A DNA stretch of 64,000 nucleotides from Bacteroidota bacterium (GTDB taxonomy: Bacteria > Bacteroidota > Bacteroidia > Chitinophagales > Chitinophagaceae): the NCBI GenBank assembly GCA_028875875.1, contig JAGWUV010000002.1:62001-126000 (forward strand). Reading direction: 5' to 3'. Under the pieces are notes generated by a model. The model did not search any database, was not told where the DNA came from, and was given only the letters and a program-made list of their open reading frames with translations. The position numbers and the translations under genes were made by a program. The number at the start of each line of letters is the position of its first letter. Position 1 is the stretch's first letter. Below, piece after piece: positions 55,897 to 64,000 of this stretch.

Positions 55897-57072
55897 TTGA
55901 GCTATCAGAAATTCAGGGCAGATTTTCTTTTTACCGGAACGGAAATGCTCGGCAGTCATCATGTTGTAATAACCAATGAGCAAGGTATTATTCAGTCCAT
56001 CGTACCCGAAGAGGAAGCCGGAGAGGGGGTACACTATTTTGAGGGATTACTTTCGCCGGGCTTCATCAACACGCATTGCCACCTGGAACTGAGCCATATG
56101 CGTGGCTTGATTCCCGAACATACGGGATTAGTAGATTTTGTTTTCAATGTAGTTACCCAACGCCATCAAACAAACGAAGAGATAGTAGAAGCCATTGCCC
56201 GTGCCGAAGATGAAATGCTCACAAACGGAATCGTAGCGGTTGGGGATATTTGTAACAATGCCATTACCAACCAACAAAAGCGGAAAGGCCGTTTACGCTA
56301 CTATAATTTCATTGAAACAATGGGCTGGCTGCCTTTCATAGCACAACAGCGGTTTGAAACGGCACAAAAAGTACGCGACATTTTCAGTGAAATACCATCG
56401 GCTATTGTACCGCATGCACCTTATTCTGTTTCGCAGGAATTATGGCATTTGATCGAACCGGGGTTTTCAAATAGTGTCATTTCCATGCATAACCAGGAAA
56501 CAGCCGATGAAAATGCTTTCTTCCTGAACGGAGGTGGCGACTTTAAACGTATGTACCAGTTGATGAAACTGGATAATAGTTTCTTTCAACCTTCCGGTAA
56601 AACAAGCCTTCAAACCGTAGCAAAACATTTTGTTACTGCCAAAAATGTGCTGCTCGTGCATAATGTATTTACCACCGAAGAAGATATTCAATTCATTAGC
56701 AATCAATCAAAGCAATACGATCAACAATTTTTCTACTGTTTCTGCGTTAATGCTAATACCTACATCCAAAACGCAACCCCACCGATAGAGCTGATGCGGC
56801 GTTCCCGCTGCAACATAACCCTCGGAACTGACAGCTTAGCCAGTAATTGGAGCCTTAGCCTTCTGGATGAGATAAAAGCCATACGGCTGAAATTTCCAAA
56901 TATCCCAACGCAGGAATTATTACAATGGGCCACTCATAATGGTGCTGTGGCTTTGTCGCTGCACGAGGAGCTAGGCAGTTTTTCTGTCGGCAAAAAGCCC
57001 GGTGTAATATTGATCTCTTCCCTCGAAAAAGGGGAGATATCGCCATCTTCATCAGTAAAAAGATTGTTATGA
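55897..57072 (+). CDS. amidohydrolase-superfamily deaminase-like enzyme
   Basis: About 391 residues. Metal-ligand motifs of the ATZ/TRZ-guanine deaminase group are visible: HCHLELSH after LSPGFINT, a His in VPHAPYSVS, SMHNQETADE and the Asp in TLGTDSLASNWSLS. It may be a nucleoside or nucleobase deaminase; similar Bacteroidota proteins are often named aminodeoxyfutalosine deaminase-like, but no mqn gene is nearby. No ATG precedes the conserved start: the frame opens with TTG at 55819 inside the repeat, and a TTG at 55897 before SYQKFRADFLFTG fits the family, so a TTG start is inferred. The stop overlaps the next ATG. Confidence 0.85.
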   Translation: MSYQKFRADFLFTGTEMLGSHHVVITNEQGIIQSIVPEEEAGEGVHYFEGLLSPGFINTHCHLELSHMRGLIPEHTGLVDFVFNVVTQRHQTNEEIVEAIARAEDEMLTNGIVAVGDICNNAITNQQKRKGRLRYYNFIETMGWLPFIAQQRFETAQKVRDIFSEIPSAIVPHAPYSVSQELWHLIEPGFSNSVISMHNQETADENAFFLNGGGDFKRMYQLMKLDNSFFQPSGKTSLQTVAKHFVTAKNVLLVHNVFTTEEDIQFISNQSKQYDQQFFYCFCVNANTYIQNATPPIELMRRSRCNITLGTDSLASNWSLSLLDEIKAIRLKFPNIPTQELLQWATHNGAVALSLHEELGSFSVGKKPGVILISSLEKGEISPSSSVKRLL

Positions 57073-57347
57073 TAAAGTATGCATCGATTGCTTCACTGGT
57101 AACTGTAATCACTTTTGTATCGGTAACCTTTACCGCAGGTAAATTTCAAACCTTCAGTAATAATATCCGCTTTGGCTGGCCGTTCAACTTCTTTACCTCA
57201 GAACCCGAATACATTATTGGGGCAGAAAAACAGTTTTCATTATTAGGACTTACAGCAGACCTCGTAATCTGTTTTATATTCAGCCTGTTGGTGGTACAGA
57301 TCATTGCGATTGGCAAGAAGCCGGCAAAAAAAATGGTAAAGGCCTAA
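57069..57347 (+). CDS. small two-TM membrane protein of unknown function
   Basis: 92 residues. A hydrophobic N-terminal helix (about 5-24, IASLVTVITFVSVTFTAG), a polar loop containing NNIRFGWPFNFFTSEPEY and a second helix (about 57-80, LTADLVICFIFSLLVVQIIAI) precede a Lys-rich tail. I recognise no family. Its ATG overlaps the amidohydrolase stop by 4 nt and its stop overlaps that of the convergent recO by 3 nt. This tight fit supports it being a real gene coupled to the amidohydrolase. Confidence 0.72.
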   Translation: MIKYASIASLVTVITFVSVTFTAGKFQTFSNNIRFGWPFNFFTSEPEYIIGAEKQFSLLGLTADLVICFIFSLLVVQIIAIGKKPAKKMVKA

Positions 57348-58084
57348 CTCAGCACCTCCTGTAGAATGGTTAAGCTGCGCAGGTCGCCAAAATCGGCTAT
57401 ATGCAAAGCAAAATAATTTTTGAAGGAGTGCAGCAAAGCCCTTCTTGTGTTCCTGTTAAGCAGGAGATGGCCCAATGCTGTAATATTGCCTGCATTTACA
57501 ATTTGCGAAGTAAAGGCAGCCTGTTCATCCTGGAGATATTGCGGATGCTGGGGTGCTTGAGGTACAAAACATCCTTCCTGCAGATCAAAGAAAGGCGTTT
57601 GAGCCGAATATTGGCCCTGCATCCTGAAGCCTAACTCCGCAGCTAATTGTAATGAATAATACAAAGGCATATTGGCCAATGTTGCAGCAGAACAATCATC
57701 AATTTGCAGCAAAGCCTCTTCGGTAATGTAAAACAATTCGGGATTGGCTTCCGGTTGTTTGATGCTGTGTTGCAAGAGCTCAACTATATAAAGTGCTACT
57801 GCATTGCGTATCACATCGGTAAGTACGTTCTTATATAAAACAGCCCACTGAAATTCTTTAATGAATTGAAGATTCTTTAGTTCATTATGATAGACCTGCA
57901 GATCTAAAATGGCTGCAGGCTGAAAATAGCCGGCCTTACCCTGCGATTTTTTAGAAGATTGTCTTACACCTTTTACAATATAGCTCTGCACACCAAATAA
58001 CTCGGTGTACACGGTGGTGATAACACTTGTATCGCCATACTTTACCGTACGGAGCACAATGCCTTTTGTATGATGGATCTGCAT
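57344..58084 (-). CDS. recO: DNA repair protein RecO
   Basis: About 246 residues. An N-terminal OB-fold (HHTKGIVLRTVKYGDTSVITTVYTELFGVQSYIVKGVR) is followed by an all-helical C-terminal part. No zinc-binding Cys cluster is seen, unlike in Deinococcus RecO. The protein anneals DNA and loads RecA with RecR in recombinational repair. The longest frame starts at 58141, but its first 19 residues are encoded by a dispersed repeat; MQIHHTKG at 58084 is the real start. Neighbouring genes are unrelated. Confidence 0.9.
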   Translation of the reverse strand: MQIHHTKGIVLRTVKYGDTSVITTVYTELFGVQSYIVKGVRQSSKKSQGKAGYFQPAAILDLQVYHNELKNLQFIKEFQWAVLYKNVLTDVIRNAVALYIVELLQHSIKQPEANPELFYITEEALLQIDDCSAATLANMPLYYSLQLAAELGFRMQGQYSAQTPFFDLQEGCFVPQAPQHPQYLQDEQAAFTSQIVNAGNITALGHLLLNRNTRRALLHSFKNYFALHIADFGDLRSLTILQEVLS

Positions 58085-58102
58085 AAGGCGAAGAGAATGG
58101 TT

Positions 58103-58125
58103 GCAGTACAAGTGTGCGACGCAAC
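58103..58125 (+). repeat. dispersed intergenic repeat, copy 3
   Basis: GCAGTAC followed by core AAGTGTGCGACGCAAC, identical over 23 bases to the copy at 53665-53687. It lies 19 nt upstream of the recO start, between pheS and recO. Confidence 0.85.
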
Positions 58126-58165
58126 AGGTGTCTGGTAGCATTACTGCAGCCGGTAACCTAATTAA

Positions 58166-59194
58166 TTATACAACTCCCGTAAACTGTTTGAGAAAACGCA
58201 CATCATTTTGAGAATACAAGCGAAGGTCGTTCACCCGGAACTTCAGCTGGCAGATCCTTTCCACCCCCATACCGAAAGCAAATCCGGTATATTTATTAGG
58301 ATCAATGCCGAAGTTTTCCAACACTTTAGGGTGCACCATACCACTTCCTAAAATCTCAACCCAGCCGGTGTGTTTACAAACAGTACAGCCATCGCCACCG
58401 CAGATCAGGCAACTGATATCCATTTCTGCACTGGGTTCTGTAAAAGGAAAATAAGATGGGCGGAAACGTACTTTGGTATCCTTTCCAAACATTTCCTGTA
58501 CAAAAAAGTATAAGGTTTGTTTCAGATCGGCAAAACTTACATTCTCATCAATATACAAGCCTTCTACCTGGTGAAAGAAACAGTGTGCCCTTGCACTAAT
58601 GGTTTCGTTACGGTAAACGCGGCCGGGGCATATAACACGAATCGGAGGTTTTTGCTTTTCCATTACACGAGCCTGTACACTGCTGGTATGCGTACGCAAT
58701 AACCAAGCGGGATCCTGGTTAATGTAAAAAGTATCCTGCATATCACGGGCAGGGTGATCTTCCGGCAGGTTCATGGCACCGAAATTATGCCAGTCGTCTT
58801 CAATTTCAGGGCCTTCGGCAACTGCAAAACCAAGGCGTTTAAAAATGGAAACAATTTGGTTACGCACAATACTCAAAGGATGGCGGGTGCCCACCAGCAC
58901 AGGATCGCCGGGCAACGAAAGATCAATATTAGCCAGTGCAGAACTGCTTTCTACTGTAGCTTCTTTCAGTATTTCGTATTTGTTCTCTACAAACTGTTTG
59001 AACTCGTTGAGTATTTGGCCGAACTCTTTTTTACGTTCATTCGGAACGTTCTTCATTTCACCCATCACGGTTTTCAGAAGTCCCTTTGTTCCGAGGTATT
59101 TGATACGAAAAGCTTCTACCGCTTCTGGTGTTTTTGCTTCTGCAGCTGCGATCTCTTGCTTGTATTGTTCTAATTGTTGTAACAACTGTTCCAT
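58166..59194 (-). CDS. pheS: phenylalanyl-tRNA synthetase alpha subunit
   Basis: About 342 residues, the usual length. The N-terminal coiled coil (about 1-85) for tRNA contact is followed by the class II core: RTHTSSVQARVME, the motif-2 region VYRNETISARAHCFFHQVEGLYID, FRPSYFPFTEPSAEMDI and motif 3 in FGMGVERICQLKF. The frame is open to a TTG at 59257; the ATG at 59194 fits the family start MEQLLQQL. A -7-like TATCTTCG lies only 4 nt upstream (59199-59206), which would imply a near-leaderless transcript. pheT is not in the window. Confidence 0.96.
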   Translation of the reverse strand: MEQLLQQLEQYKQEIAAAEAKTPEAVEAFRIKYLGTKGLLKTVMGEMKNVPNERKKEFGQILNEFKQFVENKYEILKEATVESSSALANIDLSLPGDPVLVGTRHPLSIVRNQIVSIFKRLGFAVAEGPEIEDDWHNFGAMNLPEDHPARDMQDTFYINQDPAWLLRTHTSSVQARVMEKQKPPIRVICPGRVYRNETISARAHCFFHQVEGLYIDENVSFADLKQTLYFFVQEMFGKDTKVRFRPSYFPFTEPSAEMDISCLICGGDGCTVCKHTGWVEILGSGMVHPKVLENFGIDPNKYTGFAFGMGVERICQLKFRVNDLRLYSQNDVRFLKQFTGVV

Positions 59195-59246
59195 GTGGCG
59201 AAGATAGGAAAAGGCTAAGGGAATTTTGAAAGTTGGATTTGGGGCA

Positions 59247-60740
59247 TTAGTTTCCAAGCCATTGCTTCATGGCAAGGAATACACCGTTTGTCCATCCAAA
59301 ACCATCCTGGCCAGGATATTCACCACCACCTGCTTCGAGGTGTGTGTCTATTACATTGTACTTTTCCATGAATTTGCCAGTACGCCTATACACTTGTTCA
59401 TTCAATGCAATCCACCTTTCCGCAATCTCTTTTGCCAGTGCTTGCTGTTGGTATTGTTGTAACCCTTTTACGGCCATCCATTGCAGTGGGGCCCAGCCGT
59501 TGGGTGCATCCCATTGCTGACCACTGAACAAAGGCGTGGTAACCAATCCGCCTTCTTTCAAAAAAATAGTTTTCAGTTGTGCTGTAATAAGATCCGCCTG
59601 TTGCTGAGTGGCTATTGAAAAATACATAGGGAATACTGTTGCCAGTGTAGCATGACCGGTACTTTTTTGCCTGGGAAAATCATAATCTGTGAACAGTTGC
59701 AATGCCTCATCCCAGCAATATCGCTGTATTGCCTGTTTTCTTTTGTTAGCCATCTTGGCAAAAGCTTCTTCTTGTATCTTATCTAGCTTTAGCCGGTACG
59801 CCTCACACAATGTTTGCTCCAGGTAATACAACAGGCAGTTCAAATCAACCGGAATAATATCCGTGGTATGAATAGTGGCCAATGACAGGGGATCACTGCA
59901 CCAGCGGCTGCTAAAATCCCATCCTGATTCTGCTGCAGCCCGCAGATGGCGGTACAGTTTATGTTGAGGCAGAACAGATGCATGCGACAATTCAACATCA
60001 ACTTTATATGCTTCCGGCCTTGGCGAATCATATTCATCCCAATACCTGTTCAATACAATATTTTCTTCCAGCCACACACAACGGTGTTGGGTTCTGTTTG
60101 CAGCATTCAACCCATCGGCGCCTTTCATCCAAAAAGCATATTCTTTTTCAAGTTGTGGCAGGTATTGCTGCAAAACATTATCTCCTTTCCCTGCCCGAAG
60201 TAACTGTACCATCAGGGCAAAGAAAGGTGGCTGCGATCTTCCTAAAAAATAGGTTCTGTTACCGTTGGGTATATAACCGATATGATCAATGAGGTAAGCA
60301 AAATTGCTGATCATGTTTTCAACCAGATCCGATCTTCCCGATGCTTGTAACCCGAGCATGGTGAAATAGCTATCCCAATAATAAATCTCCCGAAACCGCC
60401 CGCCGGGAACAATATACGGATGCGGCAACGGAATAAGAGAAGACGACGACTGATTAAGATCGGCAGTTCTTGTTAACACCTGCCAAAGGCTTTGTAAATG
60501 TTCTTCAGCGGATGCTTCGGAAGAATGATATTCTTCTTTAGCAGCGGGTGGTATTTCAAAATGCTCCTGTATGAATTGCAGCAAACTAAAGCCAGGATTA
60601 TGTTTCTCCTGATCAAACTTTTGTTGTATCAGGGCTAATTCTTCTTTAGCGATACAATCGGGAAAGGTTTTTCCATCGGGCAATAAGCCGCTCATTTGTA
60701 CTTCGTGAAATAGTTCTTTTAAATCGTGTATGTTTTTCAC
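59247..60740 (-). CDS. GH37 trehalase (cytoplasmic, TreF-like)
   Basis: 497 residues, no signal peptide. Trehalase signature 1 is PGGRFREIYYWDSYF (about 112-126) and signature 2 is QWDAPNGWAPLQW (about 430). The catalytic Asp is in ESGWDFSSRW and the catalytic Glu is in AGGGEYPGQDGFGW. It hydrolyses alpha,alpha-trehalose to two glucose. The start is a GTG at 60740, 12 codons before the conserved PDGKTF stretch; an ATG at 60695 would cut into the family domain. It is 23 nt downstream of an MFS permease, so trehalose import plus cytosolic cleavage is inferred. Confidence 0.94.
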   Translation of the reverse strand: MKNIHDLKELFHEVQMSGLLPDGKTFPDCIAKEELALIQQKFDQEKHNPGFSLLQFIQEHFEIPPAAKEEYHSSEASAEEHLQSLWQVLTRTADLNQSSSSLIPLPHPYIVPGGRFREIYYWDSYFTMLGLQASGRSDLVENMISNFAYLIDHIGYIPNGNRTYFLGRSQPPFFALMVQLLRAGKGDNVLQQYLPQLEKEYAFWMKGADGLNAANRTQHRCVWLEENIVLNRYWDEYDSPRPEAYKVDVELSHASVLPQHKLYRHLRAAAESGWDFSSRWCSDPLSLATIHTTDIIPVDLNCLLYYLEQTLCEAYRLKLDKIQEEAFAKMANKRKQAIQRYCWDEALQLFTDYDFPRQKSTGHATLATVFPMYFSIATQQQADLITAQLKTIFLKEGGLVTTPLFSGQQWDAPNGWAPLQWMAVKGLQQYQQQALAKEIAERWIALNEQVYRRTGKFMEKYNVIDTHLEAGGGEYPGQDGFGWTNGVFLAMKQWLGN

Positions 60741-60763
60741 AACCGCTCAATTATAAAATTGAA

Positions 60764-62044
60764 TTAATGAATAGATGATGAATGAAATGAAACTGTTTTA
60801 CCGGAAACATTTTTTTGTTGCAGCTTCCTGAAAATGATCAATGCAACGGCTAATACAATTACAGGAATCAAAGAAAAATAAAAAGCAGTTTGCCCGCCAT
60901 AATGTTCAAAAATATTACCGGTAATAAGTGATCCTGTAGATCCGCCCAGTGCAGAAAAAACAATGATCAAGCCCGCCATCAGGCCATGTTGCGGCTTGGG
61001 CAAAGAACTTAAGATGACCGAGTTGATAGCAGGATATACAGGCGCCAGCACCAGTCCGATTAAAGGAAATACAAAAGCGATCAATGGAACATCTTTTAAC
61101 AATGTAATACCAGAACCTTTGTAACTGTTTAAGAAGTTTTTGATCTCGGGCATGGCAAACAGTACAAGGGCGGCTGCGAAGAATAAACAAATCAGCAACA
61201 CGATAAGCCAATTCAATTTCTTTAATACCAAACCGGCAAGAAACCTGCCCAATGCTATAGAGCCCGAAAGTATGGCGGCCATTTGAATACTCAGCACTTC
61301 GCCCAGTTTTAATACATCGTGATTGAAAGTTGGTAGCCAGCTCATAATGCTTTGTTCGAGCAACACATAAAAGAAGGCACATACGATAAACACAAGTACC
61401 AGCGGAGACAATAAAAGCCGGAACATTCTTCCGATATCCGCCAGCATATTCTCCGGATGCTCTGTTTTAGCGGCAGATTCATCCAAAGATGAAGTTAGCA
61501 ACAACACAAATGCGGTTACCGTTATAGCACCGAGCAGGTAATATACCCGCAGCCATGCCGATGAACCCGGATTATCCTCATCAATGAACAAGGGGAAAAC
61601 GAAATAGCTGATTACGATACCCACTCCAAAAAAAGATTCTACAAAGTTCATCAGGCTGATATGTTCTTTTTCACTTGTTGTAATTAATCCGATAGAACCA
61701 TACACCGACATTTTAATTAAAGCAAAACTCGATCCTATGGAAGCAAATAACAGCTCTACCATCAATAAGCCATGTGTAAATGGCATGAGAAAGCAAATGA
61801 TGCTGATAAAAGCCAAAGCAGTAAGCATAGCTTTTTTATAACCAATACGGGTAATAAATGAAGTGACCAAAAAAGAAACAATAGCTATACTCATGTCTTT
61901 AAAAGGTTCCAGCACCGCCACTTCCGATTTGGATACATGGTATGTTTTCTGCACCAGCAGTATTACGGTACCAACGCTGTTCAGCAGCATGGCAAATACA
62001 AAATAATTCAGGAAGAGGGAAAGCTTAATTTTCAAATGACGCAT
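60764..62044 (-). CDS. MFS transporter (FHS-type), possible trehalose permease
   Basis: 426 residues with about 12 hydrophobic helices and no signal peptide. It resembles FHS/fucose-permease-like MFS proteins: LNYFVFAMLLNSVGTVIL at TM1, FIVCAFFYVLLEQSIMSWLP at mid-protein and LVLAPVYPAINSVILSSL with GSTGSLITGNIFEHYGG near the end. The trehalase follows directly in the same operon, so a sugar substrate such as trehalose is likely. The ATG is unambiguous. Confidence 0.88.
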   Translation of the reverse strand: MRHLKIKLSLFLNYFVFAMLLNSVGTVILLVQKTYHVSKSEVAVLEPFKDMSIAIVSFLVTSFITRIGYKKAMLTALAFISIICFLMPFTHGLLMVELLFASIGSSFALIKMSVYGSIGLITTSEKEHISLMNFVESFFGVGIVISYFVFPLFIDEDNPGSSAWLRVYYLLGAITVTAFVLLLTSSLDESAAKTEHPENMLADIGRMFRLLLSPLVLVFIVCAFFYVLLEQSIMSWLPTFNHDVLKLGEVLSIQMAAILSGSIALGRFLAGLVLKKLNWLIVLLICLFFAAALVLFAMPEIKNFLNSYKGSGITLLKDVPLIAFVFPLIGLVLAPVYPAINSVILSSLPKPQHGLMAGLIIVFSALGGSTGSLITGNIFEHYGGQTAFYFSLIPVIVLAVALIIFRKLQQKNVSGKTVSFHSSSIH

Positions 62045-62115
62045 CGTTAGATATTTGATGGCTGAAAATACAGGTTAATTGATAGACCAGGAAGTAATCT
62101 TAATTCAAAATTTAT

Positions 62116-62146
62116 TAAAAAAGAAACCCCGCTGAAAACGGGGTTA
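62116..62146 (-). terminator. rho-independent terminator after the first DoxX-like gene
   Basis: On the minus strand AACCCCG and CGGGGTT form a 7-bp stem with a 7-nt loop, followed by TTCTTTTTT. It lies just after the DoxX-like stop at 62172. Confidence 0.88.
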
Positions 62147-62171
62147 GTTTGTGTAATTCAAAAACCATATA

Positions 62172-62639
62172 CTATTTTTTCTGTTTGAGAAAAACATAAA
62201 ATACAGTTGCTGCGCTGGACAGAAACACTACATTCTTTACTATATACTGGCCAGGTAAGGTAAGTACACCTGTGGTTTGCCAAACATCATGCGGCAGATA
62301 AAACAAAGGCAGAAACGTAGTGAACATTTGCAGTGCAAATAAGGTGAAAGCCACTTTGGTAACACCGGGTATAAGCCATAAGATACCAATGGTACATTCT
62401 ACTATACCCAATAGAAACATAAATGTTTGAATAGGGATATACCGTACAATGGTAACATCATGCAAGCTGGTTACCAATGGCTCAGCGGGAGAAGCATGTA
62501 TTAACTTTAAAAAGCCAAACCATAAAAAGCAGGTTGCCAAAGCCAGGCGGTTAGCCCAAATGATCTTAGTAAACACCAGTGCAGTGCTCTGTTCATAGAT
62601 TTCGTTTTTCTGTTGGTCTGTTACATAATGCTGTATCAT
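62172..62639 (-). CDS. DoxX-like small membrane protein
   Basis: 155 residues with four predicted transmembrane helices (about 30-48, 72-92, 98-118 and 130-150). The segments ALATCFLWFGFLKLIHASPAEP and FMFLLGIVECTIGILWLIPG resemble DoxX/DUF417-like proteins such as YkgB. The DoxX superfamily is linked to quinone or thiol redox chemistry in some members; here the role is unknown. It is 82 nt downstream of another DoxX-like gene on the same strand. Confidence 0.8.
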   Translation of the reverse strand: MIQHYVTDQQKNEIYEQSTALVFTKIIWANRLALATCFLWFGFLKLIHASPAEPLVTSLHDVTIVRYIPIQTFMFLLGIVECTIGILWLIPGVTKVAFTLFALQMFTTFLPLFYLPHDVWQTTGVLTLPGQYIVKNVVFLSSAATVFYVFLKQKK

Positions 62640-62721
62640 AGTATAGTAGTTATAAGGGTTACAAAAATTAATGAGTGAATAAGATATTCTTTATACGGCT
62701 ATTTTTAATGATGAAACTGAA

Positions 62722-63537
62722 TCAGGTACTTAAGGTGTTTCTTACCAAAATTGCATCTCTCCTATTTATTTTTTGATTTGAAGAGTATTCCAAAATCAGT
62801 AAAAGAGCCAATAAAGTTCCATAGCTACCTCCCCGTTCAATCCATTCAAATAACTCATATTTTGGATAAAATAGTTCGCTTAACATCTTCCATACAAAAA
62901 AAGAAAAGACCAAAATGCGGAAGGGCTTTATTAAAATAAACAATGCACCAAATACTTCTGCTAAGCCTATCCATAAAGCAGTTTTATCAGGATTAGAAAG
63001 GCCTATATAAGCGTATTGGTCTAACAAGGCTTTTTTATCAATTAAGTTCAACCAGCCATGTCCTGCTAAAAGAAGAAAAACTATTATTCTAAGCTGATCC
63101 TTAAGTAAATACTGCCTTTTAAAATCTATTTCACCATTAAGTTGAATAGGAGAAAATAACTCTTTGAAGTTTTTTGGAAGGCCTGCTAAAATTAATAGTG
63201 CCATTGGAGCTCCAAAATTACCTGCACGCTCAATAAGCTCTGCAAACGGTTCACCGGAAAGTGGCCTTAAAGAGGCAGTACATATTCCCCAGATTACCAG
63301 CCAGAGTGCAATTATCCTCATTGGTCTGAATAGCATTATTACACCCAGTAATACATCTATTGCGCCAACCCATGGCATTAGTGAATATGAAAGAGTATGA
63401 TCAATACCAAATACAGCAAAGTAGTTACACCATATGGGTTTTGTTATAATACCAAATGATCCATGCCCTATAAAACACATGGCTACTGAAATACAAAGCA
63501 CATGAAGTATATAATTTTCAACCTTATAGTTACTCAT
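62722..63537 (-). CDS. DoxX-like membrane protein with two tandem halves
   Basis: 271 residues with about eight hydrophobic helices. Two halves of similar pattern are visible. The first half (about 15-120) has CFIGHGSFGI, YSLMPWVGAIDVLLGVIMLF and LIERAGNFGAPMALLIL. The second half (about 150-255) has LLAGHGWLNLI, ALWIGLAEVFGALFILIKP and WIERGGSYGTLLALLLI. GHG and W/LIER-GxxG are repeated at the same spacing, so an internal duplication is likely. No function is known. It lies just downstream of a vanadium-haloperoxidase-like gene. Confidence 0.78.
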   Translation of the reverse strand: MSNYKVENYILHVLCISVAMCFIGHGSFGIITKPIWCNYFAVFGIDHTLSYSLMPWVGAIDVLLGVIMLFRPMRIIALWLVIWGICTASLRPLSGEPFAELIERAGNFGAPMALLILAGLPKNFKELFSPIQLNGEIDFKRQYLLKDQLRIIVFLLLAGHGWLNLIDKKALLDQYAYIGLSNPDKTALWIGLAEVFGALFILIKPFRILVFSFFVWKMLSELFYPKYELFEWIERGGSYGTLLALLLILEYSSNQKINRRDAILVRNTLST

Positions 63538-63584
63538 TTTTATATTTTTTTAAATTCAGAAACTGAGTTTTTCAAACAGACATT

Positions 63585-64000
63585 TTATTCTGCGCCATCT
63601 GTTTTAGCTCTTGCTACAGCATAATTGCCAACACTTGCCCCAACCAGCAAACCCACATTACAATCGCTTCTATAATGTAAGCCACCTACCAGCCGTGATA
63701 AAGAGGCTTCATTTGCCATAGCCGTATAACTACCGGCTTTTTCAGGAATTATATGCCCTAAAATAGTTGCAGCAGCACCACTGAATGTAGAATGACCTGA
63801 AATGTAGGAAGGGAAATTAGGTACGCCGGTTAATGTTTTAATATCTGAGTCCAATTGTGTTGGCCTGGCATTGTAATAAAAATATTTTGTATCCCAGCAA
63901 ACGATAGCGGCATCCATGAGTGACATATTCAGTAATGCCATATTCCTTGCCCATCGTACTTCGCTAAAATTCTTCGGTATAAAATCTTCTGAAGCAATAG
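63585..64000 (-). CDS. vanadium-haloperoxidase-like PAP2 protein (5' part missing)
   Basis: About 138 C-terminal residues are visible; the N-terminus is beyond the right edge. The pocket is complete: Lys and Arg in KYFYYNARP (spacing 7), SGH in SYISGHSTFSGAAATIL, and Arg and His in SRLVGGLHYRSD (spacing 6). This is the vanadium haloperoxidase/PAP2 phosphatase signature with the normal Ser, unlike the Cys version at 8079-9410. Whether it halogenates or dephosphorylates cannot be told. The internal ATG at 63941 is not the start: the frame continues to the edge without a stop. Confidence 0.85.
   Translation of the reverse strand, partial: IASEDFIPKNFSEVRWARNMALLNMSLMDAAIVCWDTKYFYYNARPTQLDSDIKTLTGVPNFPSYISGHSTFSGAAATILGHIIPEKAGSYTAMANEASLSRLVGGLHYRSDCNVGLLVGASVGNYAVARAKTDGAE

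Noticed and set aside
57344-58141. Longer RecO starting at 58141
   Set aside because: The extra N-terminus is translated from the dispersed repeat and is not part of the RecO family.
59840-60292. Overlapping frames in and opposite the trehalase gene
   Set aside because: The trehalase signatures fix the true frame; the others lack family features.
1-64000. Search for CRISPR arrays, IS elements, integrases, toxin-antitoxin or defence genes
   Set aside because: None seen; the only repeats are short and listed separately.

Overview
The window is a chromosomal stretch of a Bacteroidota bacterium, most likely from the Chitinophagaceae or a close relative. This rests on several observations: an AT-rich genome, a SusC/SusD outer-membrane pair, many Sec-exported proteins whose signal peptides end in AQ or in a lipobox Cys, promoter -7 elements of the TAnnTTTG type, a Gly/Arg-rich tail on ribosomal protein S2, and family-typical neighbours such as DUF1015 next to serC. 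The taxon is inferred; no rRNA or tRNA gene is visible.

Layout. 1-8 kb holds exported hydrolases: an alpha/beta hydrolase cut by the left edge, an acetamidase/formamidase, an amidase-signature enzyme, a double-length M42-type aminopeptidase whose N-terminal half has lost its metal ligands, and a GH20 hexosaminidase. 8-18.6 kb is a minus-strand block reading SusC, SusD, a giant VCBS/FG-GAP-ASPIC/UnbV lipoprotein, a DUF1573 lipoprotein and a vanadium-haloperoxidase-like PAP2 lipoprotein. 19-25.6 kb has an AraC regulator divergent from a compact beta-mannan operon: GH26 mannanase, SSS sugar symporter, GH130 mannosylglucose phosphorylase and a mannobiose/cellobiose 2-epimerase. Together these describe the pathway mannan to mannobiose, to mannosyl-glucose, to mannose-1-phosphate plus glucose. 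A LacI/PurR-like palindrome lies in the divergent promoter region.

25.6-33.3 kb holds a small lipoprotein, an SDR oxidoreductase with an altered active site, two paralogous PAS/HisKA_3-type sensor kinases without a visible response regulator, and a long-chain acyl-CoA synthetase. 33.3-38.2 kb holds a 2TM protein, a TPR protein, DUF1015, serC and a DUF502 membrane protein. 38.4-45.3 kb is a TetR-TolC-HlyD-RND multidrug efflux operon. 45.5-51.8 kb holds an AIM24-family protein, a Crp/Fnr regulator, a GH3 glycosidase, a methionine-type aminotransferase and a second, orphan TolC protein.

51.9-55.6 kb is the housekeeping block rplM-rpsI-rpsB-tsf-pyrH. Beyond it lie an amidohydrolase, a small membrane protein, recO, pheS, a GH37 trehalase with an MFS permease, two DoxX-like membrane proteins (one internally duplicated) and, cut by the right edge, a second vanadium-haloperoxidase-like protein.

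The points most worth following are the SusCD/ASPIC/DUF1573/haloperoxidase cassette, the pseudo-active tandem M42 peptidase, the Ser-to-Cys change in one haloperoxidase active site, and a short dispersed repeat found in three intergenic regions between 53.6 and 58.1 kb. Many start codons were moved inward from the longest reading frame; reasons are given per gene. No CRISPR array, IS element, integrase or phage gene was seen.
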